The translations under genes and the position numbers were made by a program. This document shows, piece by piece, positions 12,794 to 27,009 of a stretch of 64,000 nt of DNA. The notes under the pieces were generated by a model. It was not told where the DNA came from. It worked only from the letters and a program-made list of their open reading frames with translations, and did no database searches. This DNA comes from Polydactylus sextarius (Eukaryota; Chordata; Actinopteri; Polynemidae). The stretch is taken from NCBI GenBank assembly GCA_016801845.1, contig CM028915.1, positions 9,871,001 through 9,935,000 on the forward strand, given 5' to 3'. Each line of letters begins with the position of its first letter. Within the stretch, counting starts at the first letter, position 1.

Positions 12794-14699
12794 TGGATTA
12801 AAGTGATTGTTCTTTAACTCCCTTCAATGGCAAGCTTTGAGTTGCCAAACAATAACAAAGAAGAATATCTGGCAGCTACTCTGTGACTAGATGCCTAAAA
12901 CAACATTTTTGGACCGTGCCTGCTGTTTCTAAAGTGGCTTAATTCATGTCCTGATTTTCTGTGTTTGAGTTGGCTAATCAAAATTCACTCAACTGGATGC
13001 CATATGGCCCAGGATACAGAGAAAAAAAAGACACATAGTGGGTCGAGTGTGTCAGAATTCTGTTTTACAGGTCATCTGTTGACCATAGAAGATTTTGTTT
13101 CGTTCTCAACTCGGGCAGCAGCCAGGCAAGGCCGACAACAAACCTGTCTGAACAGCACTGAGCAGGGTGTGAATCAAAATGGTTTGACGTCATGAAGAAG
13201 TAAACAAGTAAGAGAATTTGTTTTCTAACTCTTGATGTTTCTGTAAGCCTGTGCTGTCCACCCAAACAATTTAACTGCAATGCGTTATTAAATTATGTCA
13301 AGCGTTGATTTCCCTCGACACTTTAGAAGAATAAAACTAACAGACGCTCTGTGATTGCTCAATTTGTGTGTGGGAAATTCAATTTTTCACAAACTATACG
13401 ATTCCAATGTTTTTTGTTCATTTTTTTTTTTCAACTTAATGTACTTGAATTTCGCTATTTTTGTGTGTTTTTAACAAATAAGCAAATTAATATTCCACCC
13501 ACCTTTGTAATCATGTTGTTGAAAACAGTGAAATTAGATATCCATGTCAATAAAATCTACAGGCGACATAATGAAATTATTAAGTTGCGCGAATAAAAAA
13601 AAAAAAAAAAAAATCTGAAAAGGTTGAGAAAAGTTTTTCATTTTTGCGTTTTCTCAGAAAAAAAAAATCTGTGGTTAAGACTCACGACCCCAGTATTTCT
13701 AAAATCCAAGCCTGTTATTTCTTAAATACATATTCAAAAGTTTTATAATCTTTCATAAATAAGGCCCAACTTGATACTCGCCAAACAGCCTCTCTCTCCA
13801 CGAACCCTTTTACCTTGTGTGTCATTGGGATTAGAGAGAGAAGCCAAGGATGTGACAACATTAGGTGGCATGAAATTTACACGTTTCATCCAAAATCCTT
13901 CATTCGGCACAGTTTGGGGTTTTATGCATCATTAATATACATGATAAATTATGGCAGACGTCAGCTGCGTCGTTGCTGCAACCACAGTCAGTCCCTTTCT
14001 GCACAGAGGTGCATATAATTGATGCAGATCGTCAGGAGTCATGTCAACCAAACTGAATGGAACAATGCTGAGCTCATTTCAGTGTAATTCCCAGATTTTT
14101 GGAATTATTATTATTATTTTTGCCCCAGCGATTGTGGAAATTATTCTCAGATGAGCCATGAGGACATTTTCATTGTGGCAAAATCTAATATTTAACTGGA
14201 TTTGCTACATTTTCCTCAGCAGATAAGTGGAAGATTTGTAATGTTCTCAGTGCAACTCTACACCTTAAACTATAATAATATCCGCAATAACTCATATCCA
14301 AAACCTCCAGCAGAGGAGTGCTCAAACCATATTACTCTAATTTCCTTGTCTCTTCCCTCCTTTGATCATACAGAAGAGTTTCTTGCAGTCGTTTGAGGAC
14401 TTCAAAGGCAATCAGGCTAATAAAGTCTTTACCATCTCCTGCTGAGCAAACCAGAAGTGTCCAAACAGACCTTGACCCTTTAAATTTTCAGTGGAGCCTG
14501 TTTGAATCACCGCTGACTGAGTGAAAGACGAACGGAGGGAAAGAAAGACATGCCCGGATAGTGAGAATGTGAGAGAGATGATTACAGGGAGATGTAGGGG
14601 GAGGGAGGCGTACAATACATGAGGAGAATGAATTAGTCTTTATTATACCACTGCTGTATTTCTGTGATCAACCTCCCGATGACCTTGCATTTTCTTGTT
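10740..14699. other. TMEM167A 3' UTR and downstream spacer
   Basis: The first part is probably 3' untranslated sequence of TMEM167A. After that I see no gene: T-runs at 12760-12788, A-runs at 13595-13613 and short AT-rich stretches. Small open frames here lack codon bias and family resemblance. Confidence 0.4.
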
Positions 14700-15400
14700 T
14701 TAAAAGGGCAGGTTCTCTCTTGTAAGAGCTTGCAGTTTCGGCCTCAGCCTCAAACTCCTCTTTAAGACACAGCGGATCACAAAGGCCACAGTATATGAGA
14801 GATTAAAACTGCTTGACATCACCTTCATACTGTAAAGCCTTTGTTCTTTCTTCACCTCTTCATTAGGAAAACGTGCAACCTTTGTTTTCTGCCCTTGAAG
14901 GAACAAACGACTGAATGATGTTGCCAGTTGAAAGGCACCAATATCCTCCAACATGTAGGGGAAATCCAGGTCGGTGACGAGCGTGATTACATTCTGTGTG
15001 AATGACCTTATAATGGATGGTAGATATTTTAAAATGGCTACAATGTATGTTCGCTTATGCAGTCTCATCCTGGGACCCATTCCCTTCTGGGTCACTCTAA
15101 TTCCTTCCACATGTAATCTTTTACCACAAATTTTATGGTAAAAAGAGAAAATTTTAAACTTAGTCAGACAGCTCCCTGTGGCCACAGAAACTGGGGCACT
15201 GCATGTCTCCTTTGAAGGTGGCATTCACAGTTTTATTCAGAGGACATCCCACTCCATACTCATTAGCCCAAGGCTGGAGCTGTCTCTGAGTAACACAGCA
15301 GTTCCGCAAAAAGTTGGAGGCCCCAAGGTCAGTACCAACTGGAGATTTGTCAGGGGGTGGATACAGATATCAAGTTTCCGTGATCTGAGTTAATAATGAC
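14700..15400 (-). other. Unassigned open frames, possibly a decayed coding fragment
   Basis: A 174-codon frame runs from 15224 down to 14700. It is one of the longest non-repetitive frames outside recognised genes. A different minus-strand frame ends at a stop near 15160 and reads into a cysteine-containing stretch (NCCVTQRQLQPWANEYGVGC, at about 15300-15250) followed by a possible NKT glycosylation site. Neither frame matches a family I recognise. The two frames adjoin, as would be seen in a frameshifted relic, but chance is equally possible. Confidence 0.2.
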
Positions 15401-18400
15401 ACAGTGACAAAATGTAAAGTCTTTGAAATTTGACTTCATAGCTAAGTAGATGAGACAATGGGGGAGGTCAAAGTCATCTACAAATTTGTGTCAATTTTTT
15501 TTTTTTTTTTTTTGGTGGAAGTGGTCACACGTGCAGGTCAGCCACCAAAATACTAATAGACTGCTGATGTGCATACTGGCTCAGTTCCATAGTTTTATCG
15601 ATCAACATACTGTGGTATTTATTCTTCAGTTCATCCTACCACTGAAATGTTGCTGACCACTGGTTTCTCAATACAACAATAGAACAACTGATCAACATGT
15701 TAGTTGCTGTTCAGGGCAGAATGCCTATTAACCAATTATTCTATTATCCCATTAAATGATCTGAACTAAGAGGGCAGGTAATAATCTTATACACCAGGTG
15801 TTACATGTGTATTTTGTTTTTCTGTTACAACTGTGCAAAATTGTGATTTTTGTTTTTTTTTTGATGTACATCTCTAAGATACAAACAATACACGGCTGAT
15901 GTAGTAAGATCATTGGTATAATGTTAAATTTGTCATCTCAGACATGAATAAGGAATTTTCTCAAAGCCACACAGTAAAATCTGCCTAAATTCCCAAGGAA
16001 AAAACACCTATGACAGAAAATGCTGTTAAGGCCGTGGGCATTCTGACATGTTCTGACTATCAAATGTTACGAGTAATTGTTGCAATTAAAGTCACGATGT
16101 GTTGCTACTGCTTCTGTTGATGTGTGGGAACGAAGTCACTGTTTCTAGTGAATTGTGATGAACACACCTTCATCTGACACACCCATGTGAAAGTGTTGCA
16201 CCCTTTAGAATTTGACTGAATTCTGATTCATTAATTGTTTCGATGGTGACAACAATGATGATATGGTCTATCTTTCAATAAATCTCAGAACCAGTTTTGG
16301 TTTCTGTGTAAGTCTTTATTTCACATGGTGACTTTTAATTTATTGACCTTATTTAAAATGCCACATACAGTTGTGATTATTACTTATAATATTATCTTCA
16401 GCTTATGAGGCTGCATGTTTGGAAAACTAAATCTGTACAATTTAACATGAGAATCTTTACTGTCAATCTAAAGACAACTATCACTTTATATATAATTTTA
16501 TTAATAATTCACAAAACATTTGTCCATGTAAGGATATTTCATGTCATCATCCCTGTGAGTCTGCAGTGTGAAGTGTCTCTGACTATACCAGAGTGTTGAG
16601 GTCCTCTATCACTTCCAGGAAGACCAAGGACTGTTTCCATTTTGGCAGTTGAGATCGTCACCCAAATCCAGCAGGCAGGTTTCCAGACATGAACTGGGAC
16701 ATGTGCTCCTCTACTTCATCTCACAGGGCTGCCATAGGAACCGTGTCGTCGATGGAACAACCTAGTATAACAGCTTGCGGTTGAACAGCCAATATCAGGC
16801 GTCAGCAGCACAGAACCAGTGATGGTGTAAAATGTAAGAGCTCTTACACAATTCACACCATATACGTGCTCACACACAGCAAAGTGGTTGACATATACAC
16901 CTAGAGATTTGCTCGCCTGTTCAAGATGGAGTATTAGATTTAAGCGTGCACACAGAGTGCCTCATCACGCCTGTCTGGCTTTCACGCATGGAAAATCAGC
17001 AATCTTCTGGAGAATAAATGGAGACCTATTGCCCATTAAACAGTTATAGGTATTAAAAGTGAGGTTTAATGTTCACCAGTGAGTAAAAATGCATGTAAGT
17101 ATGCCAAAGCCTCACAAATGACTGGACACCAGCTTTAGGGTGTTATCACATAAGCTGCTCTGCCCTTTTCACATATTAATAGGGAGTGGTCCCAGTTCAG
17201 AAGATGGTCTAGTAATGAACGGCAACATAACGTAATGTAGTTTTAAACAACCCATTTTTTTCTGCTGGCTAGCATTTTGCACATTGTGGTAAAATCACTA
17301 TTTCACTTTTGATTACAATTTCAGTCTAAGTAAATCCAAGCATCCAAACTTGTGTCAAGTGGAAATATGATTATAATAATTTAATAATCATCATTTTCAA
17401 GACTGTTAATAACTCTGGCTCGTGCACGACAGAAATCAGCAGCCATTGCTACATGGATTCTATCACAGTCAGTGAGTATTAAAGATTAGAGATTGTACTG
17501 TACAATGTGGAAGGCAATTAGCTTTTTCCTTGTCCCACAAGAAGACTCTGTAAACATCTTTGATTTATCATGACTCTCCCTCATAACCATAACTCTTTAT
17601 TGGTCTATAATCCTCTTTGCAGGGGCACATTTCTCTCAGGCTTCTACTGCTCTGATCTTGAGTGACTAGTAGTGTTTCATCTATTTTACTGGGCTCCGTA
17701 AACACAGAGGCAGCCTAATATTATGGTTGGTGTTAGACCGTTGTCCTACACTAACGTTGGGGAGTAACGCATATACAGTCTATGTGGCTCAAGACGTCAC
17801 CAGATGCGTCCTGGAACAATAACATTACTCATAGAGCTGTGGTGAGGTAATCTTGCTAATGTAAACCTACCAACTAGCTTGAAATCATGAGTTTCAACAT
17901 TCTGCCAGATGCCCATCTTCAAGTCCCACTTGTGGGTGTAACCTCAGATTGAGAAATAATAACATGAATAATCTCCTATATCAGAGACTGCACACAATGC
18001 AGCCACTCTGTGGGGATTTAGAACATAAACATCTACATAAACTAGAAAAGAAGTGTTTCTAATTAGTCTACAAGTATATTGTTTGTTTTTATTTATTGTC
18101 CCATCACATTATGGTATGCTAGTTTGAATCTGGGTAAATGCTCTTTGGCTAAATGTTGGAAACTGCAGTGAGGCAACAAAACAGTGATGTCATACAGGGC
18201 CACAAACGCACCATTTTCACACTTAGCTGACCACAAAATTTGGTGCTGTGCAATGAAAATAACACTCCCCTCTGTTGTGTAACAAAAGTGTTGATTTGCT
18301 GATGTTGTTTTCTGTAGAACATGATAGGGAGATGCTATCATCATACTCAACACTTGGTGAGCCTCCAAACAAATATAACTTTCTACATGGCTTCAATCTC

Positions 18401-20571
18401 ACTCCTGTCCAGGGGTTAAGGAGCTGGACAGTGTGGAGACAAACTGAGGTTAATTAATGATGAAGGTTGGTGGGAGGGAGGGGGGAGACAGACAATGAGT
18501 CAACTCATCAACTCTGGCCATTTGTGAGTCACTGGTTGGCCCTGGAAAGACATGACAATGAATTATCACATTCATTGTGTTTCTCTGCTCAGCATAACTT
18601 GTACCATGATTCAGTGAGATAAAAAGAAAGCTATGACTAATTTAATTATAAAACAGAAACCGCAGAAGTTGGAGTTGTTTCACATGGTGGTGAAGTGGCT
18701 ACATTGTTATAGAAAGCACCAAAACTTCAGTGTTTTCTGCATTGGTTGGGATTTTTGTATATCAAATAATCCTGTAAAGAAAAGCAACGTGCCACTTGGA
18801 TATTGTTGCTTTTTCTTTTTTTTTTTTTTTTCTTCTTCTTACCTAACATATTTTCCTTTGCTCTCTTGTGCTAGATTTGGCTAAAGTTAGCACACCCAAA
18901 ATGCAAACACAGCACAGGAGACGGAAGTCGGGTTGAAGACTTTTATTGCTGTTGGAGTTGGATCTTGTGGCCGGTGGTCTGGATGAGACCGGACTGAGAC
19001 TGCAGATGGAGAACAGAGGCAGGGTCAGAGACAGGTAAAGTAATGAGTAAAGTGTAACTGAGCAACATGTATAGTTTGTAGTTCAACTCATTCCCTCCAT
19101 TATAACACTGTGTAAATGGGCATTGGACAAATGCATACACAAAACACTAGCAAATCTAGAGTTAGAAATCCATTCACACACATACAAAGAAAAAGTTTCC
19201 AAACATCACTTATACTCTGACAGGTTTATTTCCTCAAATTGTTTATCTGTGCAAAAAAAAAAAAAAAAAAAAAAAAAGCAGCTTACCCACAAAATGAATC
19301 TTCACCACAAGACCTTTCAACATGTGTCTGTCAGATCACACAAGCAAAAGGATGAGTAATAAGCCAAAAAATAAACATGTATTTATTTATTTTTCTTGTT
19401 TTCCTAACATTGTCATCTGGCACACATCACGTAGAATGACCTGTCTTTATGCTAAATCATGTTCAAGTATATAGCACACAGCTGGTGGGAGAGAAGAAAA
19501 TGGAGGTAACATGTTTATCTTCACCCTCAGAGGAGATTGATAATGTTAAAGCAATGTATTATTTTTAGGCTTATGAATGAGATACATGACTTATTTGTTA
19601 TTTCATTTATTTTCTTTAAGCCTATCAGGTCCAGAAAGCCATTTTTGTACATTTTCATTCATTTTTACCACAAATTAAAACAGACTGAGGGAACAGGTCA
19701 CGGGTCAGTCCGTGTCTTTCAATATCCTAAGCAACACAGAGACAGAGTGGCTTGAGTGGAACGATATGATAAGGATGGTGCCATTTTGAATCCCAATAAC
19801 AAACTATGATAATATTACTGAGAAAACACTGATAAAAAGAAAAAAAGCTTCACTTCAGAGGTCTCCTGTGTTTGTACTTATAAGGAAACATTTGTAAAGA
19901 CTGAATTATAGACTCCACGTGATACGTTTTGCTAAGACAAACCAAGAGGTGTCCAGTGCAGGGCAACCAGTGGGACACATACAGGGGGGACAGATCTTTA
20001 GAGATGTTATGAAGACATCTTCGGTGGTGTGTATGATCTAAGATATTAGTTCAGTTCCATGCTGTTAACAACTTAATTTGTTTTTCCTCTTTTACTCCAG
20101 CTGCTCTGTCCAATCTCCAAACCACCATTATTTTTTCTGCCCATGGGTGCGACTGGTATGTGATGTAATGACGAAAGAGAGGTTGAGATTGTTGAGTGAG
20201 GAGGAAAATCTGTAGCGAAATGGTGGATCGCAACGTCTCACAGCAGTCTTTAAGATAGATGTTGTTTGACTCCACTAGTGGAAAACTCACATGTTCTCTG
20301 TGATTTGGATCCGTCGACGGCGGGCCCTTCATCATCTGTGTCTATAAACCTTGTCATTATTATTGAAGAATATCAGTCAGCTAAAACTCTATGTGCTCAA
20401 GTGAAAAGTAAAGAAAAAATCTTTCTACTCAGAATGAGGCAAGTTTTTCACAAGTGGGAACTGAGAGAGCTACAAAGACTCCTCTGTCCCCTCCTGGTCT
20501 CAGACATGACGCAGGCTCAAAGAGGGAGATGATGTCTTGTAGTAACAGGCCTCCCTGCTCTTGACTTTGAC

Positions 20572-20572
<1 letters not shown>

Positions 20573-20602
<30 letters not shown>
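20573..20602. repeat. CAGCAA hexanucleotide repeat
   Basis: About five head-to-tail copies of CAGCAA. No coding context is apparent. Confidence 0.9.
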
Positions 20603-20651
20603 AAGTAAGACAGCAACAGTAAGGGGAAAAGAAGCTGTGACTTAACATTAG

Positions 20652-20652
<1 letters not shown>

Positions 20653-20701
<49 letters not shown>

Positions 20702-20702
20702 G
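20653..20702. repeat. AT/AC compound microsatellite
   Basis: About fifteen TA units are followed directly by about ten CA units. Confidence 0.95.
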
Positions 20703-22544
20703 TTTTTGTAATTTCTCTCTCTTATGGAAGTGTTGCTTGACATTTTGAAACAAACAATGTCACCCACAGATGTATTATGACGTCTCTTAACCGCTCCCAT
20801 TCTTAAAACCGTTCACTTGTGATAACCAGTGAAAATAATCACCTGTGGTTTACAGAGAGCTTGGTGAAGGAATAGTTTGTGTTCAATCCAAACACTTGCA
20901 GAGTGATGTTAGATTCTGCACTTTGAAATATTTTCCTTTTTTTTTTTTTTTTTTTGTTTGCAGGAGTCGTGAGAATGTTTAGGTTCAGGTTAAGAAGGCT
21001 GTTCATTAGTTACTTCCTTTCAAAAGAGTGGTCCTCTTCATCTTAAGACATAGTATTTTTGGTTTTTTTTTAAAAGACTGGTTGAATACAAACCTTTTCA
21101 TTAAAGGTTGTCACTGTTGCTCTTAGAAAGTAGTTTTATCTTTCATGTACATCCAGTTCAGGTTGCATGAACACCAATAATACAAAACAAAATCTCTTTT
21201 TTTTTTTTCTTCTTTTTTTTCTTTTTATCTAAAGATCAAATATAGCAGCGGTGCCCACACTAGGTACTTACCAATATGAGGAACCGATTACAGTGGTAAG
21301 TACCCAGAGATATGACTTCAGAAGAGTGGTTACAGTCAAGAATGTCCCTCTAACACACACACGTGCAGCACCCCACACACTGCTTTGCTCTGACCTGAAT
21401 TGTGCATCAAGGGATAGTAACAAGGTCCATATGTGGTCACTTCCCCTCTCTACTGCCCTAACGTGAGGGGGTAGTACTAACAGGACTACATAGTCTATTG
21501 ATTTACCCTCCAAAGGAAGAAGAAAGACACAATGAGAGAATGAGAGACTTACAATCTTCCTTTAGCAATAACTTTCTTTGACACCAGGATGTGCTTGAAG
21601 CAGAGGTCCTGGAAGCGTTTTTTTTTTTTTTTTTTTTCTTGTCGTCACAGATCATGTAATTGTTTGTTGGCGTTTGGAGAGGTTGATCCCAAATGAAGTG
21701 TGTAAATCTTACTGAGTGAAGCAAAGATACACAGCATTGATGCAGCTGTGATTTTAATGTTTTCAAGAAAGAAAGAGCAATTGGAAAATGTGATAACGGG
21801 GGGGAAAAAAAACTCTACTAAATACAAACACCTTTCTGTAGGTCTCTTGATTGGTTCAAGATGTCAAATGTAGCTTTCTGCATAATTTTGAATGGGCCTG
21901 TTCAAGGGAAGAACAGTGTCCCAACATGCTTGTTGTAGAGTCACACATGACTCAGCACACCTGCACGTCTGATATTAGTAAGCATTGTCTTTCCGAAGGA
22001 AGGAATACTCCTTACAAACTATTTTAAACAAAAGCCCTGGCAGCATGACAAACAGACTTTTGAAACAGTATCTTGGCCAATATTATTGACTGATTCATGT
22101 TTGGGAATTGGTACTTGATGTCAAGGAAATTTCATTTTCCCAAACAACCCTCTTAATAAGGTTATGATCAAATTTCAAATGATTACTCACTTGTGCTACA
22201 CCTGCCTATACATGACGCTAAACAAAAACACAAACTCATGGGAGAAACTGACAGTTGATCCTTGGATGACAAGTTGGTACAAAACACTGTGGGACAGTCA
22301 TTTCCTTGTAAAATAAACTAATTGTTTGTTACAACACTGATAAATGATTATGCACAACACCCACAATCCATTTGTTAATATTTTTCCCATCCAGGCCATT
22401 TGGATCTAATTAAAGGCGACGTGTAAACAGTTCTTATAATCTTGGAGACTCAGACGCAAACAGATGATTTATTGTTAATAATAAAATCACAGCAAAATAT
22501 TAAACCAGAGGGAAGAAGCCAATGATCAGCATTTTACATCAACT

Positions 22545-22573
22545 GCCCCCCACCCCAACCCCAACCCCCACCC
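22545..22573 (-). other. G-quadruplex-prone G-run on the minus strand
   Basis: The plus strand has five consecutive C-blocks of four to six bases (the last is three), separated by A or AA. The minus strand therefore reads as GGG-GGGGG-GGGG-GGGG blocks with one- or two-base loops, a textbook intramolecular quadruplex pattern. Confidence 0.6.
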
Positions 22574-24395
22574 ATACAGAACATTAATTACTTTCCAAAC
22601 CAATAGCAAAGCTCAGTTTCCCATGGATGCATAGAAAGGGTGGTGTCAATTATTGACATATGTTCAAGGATTAGTGACACATTCTTCAAAACAATTGTTG
22701 TGTTTGTTTATTACTGTCTGAAAGGGTTCTGGTCATTCTCTGCATCAAGCAGACAAGTCACTTTTGCAATCCCCAGATGTTCCACATTTTATGGCCTTTG
22801 ATGTGCGATTGTGGGAATCTGTCACTGGATGTTATGTCACATGACAAACAAAAACAACACCCATGTTGTGTACCAGAGGTAAATGGAGGGATTTCCCCAA
22901 GTACCATAGCTCTTCTTGAAATGTTAAGAAACTTTCTTGAGAGGCAGTCATTTCATAAGGGACAATAATTCAGAGCTCTCAAACCAATAATTATCAACTG
23001 GAAAGTTCAAATTGAATAATTTTCCCCACTGGTGTCAGTAGACTGCTCATTTCCTGTTCTGTTGTTAAGACCAGTATCTCTTAAGCTCAGAATATTACAT
23101 AGCCACAGTAATATGTAGGTTATAACATAAGCAAACAAAATTATTCTCACAAGAATCTTGAAAGATTCTTTTTTTTTTTTTAGAACTACATATCACAAAC
23201 AAAATGGCATCATTTTCTCTTCTGTTTTATATGTTTTTATTTTTTTAAAAGATCAAGATCTTACCTGAAGATCTTTTCTAGAGTATCTGAACATCTGCCA
23301 GTATCATGTGGTGTTTCTATCGGAGCAGTAGATGTTTATGGCTTCATTCATCTCAAAGGAAAATAAAAAGTAGCTTCAGTTTCCTAAAAAGTGGCATAAA
23401 GCAAAACTGTCAAGCAGTGATGGTGGTAGTTTAATTGTAAATCCCTCAAATGTTTGATTTGTGACAGAGTCTTTTGATATGATGACTAAGATATGAAACA
23501 TATAGAATTAGGTTTCTATATTCAACACAAAGATATTTAACTTATTTAACCAATAAATTTGAGTTCTACAGCGATAAACTCACCTAACTTATCCATATTT
23601 CCTCAAAACAGACAGTGAACATTGGTTCTTATTTGAAAACAATTTCCACAGTGTTTAAATTGAAGCCAATAAAACTTTATACTTGATACAGAAAGACAGA
23701 TTTCTGTGCCGAAAGGCAATAAATTATATTGTAATAATTAGTATACGTCACATATTGAATTTGGCTTTGACTAGAACCAGCAGAGGTCTCGTGAATGTGC
23801 CAAGACCAGAGCCAAGGCCTCGCTGACCAGGTCTCTCAGTCCTGGTCCAGCACTACAGGCATAATGTGAAACACATGGTCTGACAAGCAAGAGCCAAGTC
23901 AGATCTTGGGTCGGTATGTGAAGCACAGAGACGTGGAGATATACTCTCTTTAAAGCTTTCTGAAACTTTGAAAATCTGTTACTCTTTTTAGACTCGTATT
24001 AAACGTATTAAAGACATTTTCCTCTTCCCTTTGTGTTCTGTCTTCTACCTCCACCTAGTGGTGACAAGTAAATAAAGAGCTTTGGCAGCATTACTTTACT
24101 CTGTAACATAACCTGTTGCCCACAACAAAGGATATGATGCACATAATTTCATTTTTACATATTTGTGTGTTCAACATTAACAAACGAGAACACTGATGAG
24201 TATTTTCTACATACTTTGATTCAGTGCAGTAGATTTTTATAGTGTGTATTTTATAACAAGGTAAAGAATTTGTGTTTCATTGCATCAACTGTCTCCACCA
24301 TAAATGACTTTCTTATTACTGAATATATCAATCTATCAGATTTATACTGACAATAAAAAACAGCAACATTCTAACGTTGTCGTTTACATTTACCA

Positions 24396-24409
24396 CCACC
24401 AGATGGCAG
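24396..24409 (+). promoter_or_regulatory. CTCF-like core motif
   Basis: CCACCAGATGGCAG fits the CTCF core consensus CCASYAGRKGGCRS at every position. It lies in gene-free sequence. Occupancy cannot be judged from sequence. Confidence 0.4.
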
Positions 24410-26500
24410 TAAAACACTGTTACCTAAAAGGAGAGGGCAACCAGGTGAGTGTTTCTCAAGGTCAGTGTTACACATCACATTGACTATTTGAGGAGTTGAT
24501 GGGGTTTGTTATATGAACTGCGAGACAGAGTTGAGGATCACTTAATTACAAGGTAACATTTCACCACAGAGGATGACGGAGAGGTTGGCAAATGTGTCGA
24601 GGAGGAATGATACTGCAGTTCAAGAAGAATTACAGTTCACTTTAAATCAATTTGATTAGTTATGTGAAAGATTATGATTTCTCTTCTGTTTTAAATGAGT
24701 TACTCACTATCACCTCCACCACACAGCTGATAATTCTCTTCCTCAATTCCAATCACATCAGCTGGAACTAAGGATGCCGCTGGCAGTGGAAGAAAACATC
24801 ACTATTAATAAGCCCCTCACCGGCACACACACACATAAGCACAGCACACACTGTGTCAGGGAATGACAGGGAGAAGGGTTGGTCTGTCTTTAGCAGAGGC
24901 TGCAGTGGTTGCACCATTTGCTCACACGCTGGCAGATACACACACACACTCACACACACAGAAACCATCTCTGAACTCATCCATGAGAGAAGGATCTGAG
25001 CTGTGGAGGAGCTGAGTTAGCCGCACAGACACACATACGCAGATAACCGCACGCACACACTGAACGCCTGAGCCCCCATTGGTCGGCGTCTCTCCACCCC
25101 ACCGCGGGAGTCTCTGAGGGGTCTGCTGCAGTACTCTGCTCCAGGGGCCTGGAAACGCTGGAGTGAGCCATTTTTTTTCCTTACTTCTATTTTTGGGCTG
25201 GATATTGGAGGTCCACAGCCTCCCTCATTTTCCACTGTTTCTCAAACATACTGGTTCCCAGTGTAGGCTGCTTGTACAGCTTCAGTTCCCTTTCTATGCA
25301 GATAGAAACAGCAGTAAGGCCTGTAGCTCAGACAAGCAATATGATACCACTGAGAATCTGTGCAATAAGCTAGTGAGGAAGGACGCATAAATCGTGCCTC
25401 CACTGCAGGGCCCAGGGGCAGCAACCCAGTGCTCAGCCAGCCATGTAGACTCAGGCCACAGCTAAAAGAATTTGGAAAGGACCCTTCCGGCAGCCCATCC
25501 CCCCATACAAGAAGACACGATTTTGCTAGTCACCTCCCAGACGAGCAAGGAATCCATGACCAGAGTTGTGTTGTTTTTAAGTCAGACCCAAGGGTCTTGC
25601 TTTACATTTGCTGCCTCCTTTCAAAGTGAAACTGATTGAAAGTGCAGTTTATGTGTGGTTGATAACAGTGTATCAAACAATAGACAAAATAAAGATTTTA
25701 TATATAAAATGATTTTAAGAATATTTTTTGACAAATTAGATTTTGACCCAGAATTTGAAGAGGACAGAATCACAAATCACTAGGTTTATTCACATCTCAT
25801 TCTGCTTACAACAGTGATGTTACACCTGAGGGGGGAGCACTGAAAAAATAGAGTCAGGGGATGACAAGTAGGTTGTTTGTCTGGTTATTAATTATTAAAC
25901 ATAGGTATGAGTACAGGTCATAAGCTGAACTAAACAAGGATACTGGGAAGTGGATAGTGGACTGAGGAACTGATAATGATAAACAGTGGACATGTAATGG
26001 TATGTTGCTTTAAGGGTACCTGGCAATATAATGAACTTTTTTAAATGTTGTTGTGGTAATTTGCACATAAGATAATATCTTAAAAAAAAAAAAAAAAAGG
26101 TAACATGGGGAAAGGAAGCATATTGTAGGCCTGCAGGCACAATCTGCAGAGGATCAATCAATCTCACCAGGGACAGCTCTTCAACCTCACTTCTGGAGTA
26201 AAACACAAGAGTATCTGCCCACATTCATAAAATAGAGGGAGGTCCTTAATTCCACAATAGCCTATAGGGCTTCAGATTCATGTAGGAACCTGTCAGAGGG
26301 AAGAAGCATGTTTATGAATGAACAAGCTGCTTCTCGGCCTGAGTTCAGTCAGTGTGTATTATCAAAACGGATGGACAGGGAGTGATGTGTGATGTGGAAA
26401 CATCCATCATTACATTTAAATCCTATTATGTGCGTTTTTGCGCATTTCTTTTATTTATTGGTGCATTTCTAAAAGGCTTAATAAAGTTTTAAACAACAGT

Positions 26501-27009
26501 TTTAGGTAAATTCACAGTTTGAGAGGTGTTTGTGGTGTCTATGAGAAAGTTTTCATACTCTGTTTGACAGTTGATTGACAGTACTTAGTTTTGATGTTTT
26601 GGGTTTTACGCAGTGGTTTGTGTATCTCGGCGGCCTCAGAGATAGGTATCCGGCATATTGATAGTGGTGAATGCCAGCGGGCATTAGAACAGCAAGCGGC
26701 CATCTGCCAGCCTAGCGAACTAGCAACCCTACCAGCTGCAGTCGCAAAACGCCCTACAAAGCAGGACATGCATGCAGCTTCTGACGTCTGCGGCCACACT
26801 GCGCTACAAAGCCCAGAAAAACCAGGAGCGGAAACAATGAGAATCAAGCTTATAGACGCCGCATAGGTCCACGACCAGCAAGTTTTTAAGAGGAGGCTGC
26901 CGTTAAGTGCACATCAGTTCATTTCGGATGACCGGTTTGTGCGATTGTTTTTCTACGGTGAAAAAATATACATAAAAAGACTCATGCAGGGGCACTTTAA
27001 TACCCCGAC
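26501..27009 (+). other. 5' flank and probable promoter or leader of the piggyBac gene
   Basis: GC content rises from about 26620 up to the start codon at 27010. A 91-codon frame at 26591-26866 lacks a recognisable domain. I looked for a piggyBac-style terminal repeat next to a TTAA site (TTAAs near 26246 and 26903) and found none with a match downstream of the gene. Confidence 0.4.

Larger units (their letters stand above)
15401..26500. other. Gene-free interval
   Basis: No supported exon over about 11 kb. It contains long homopolymer tracts (15498-15514, 18819-18830, 19253-19277, 20938-20955, 21619-21637), a CAGCAA repeat, an AT/AC microsatellite, a C-run at 22545-22573 and a CTCF-like motif at 24396. 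CA-rich sequence lies at 24820-25070. Isolated frames of 60-110 codons show no domain or codon signature. Confidence 0.5.

Noticed and set aside
24768..25424. Several overlapping 60-75 codon frames in CA-rich sequence
   Set aside because: Cysteine- and valine-rich translations of CA repeats, with no splice or domain support.
26591..26866. Plus-strand 91-codon frame and its 102-codon antisense frame before the piggyBac gene
   Set aside because: No domain. A separate frame upstream of an intronless gene is more likely leader or promoter sequence.
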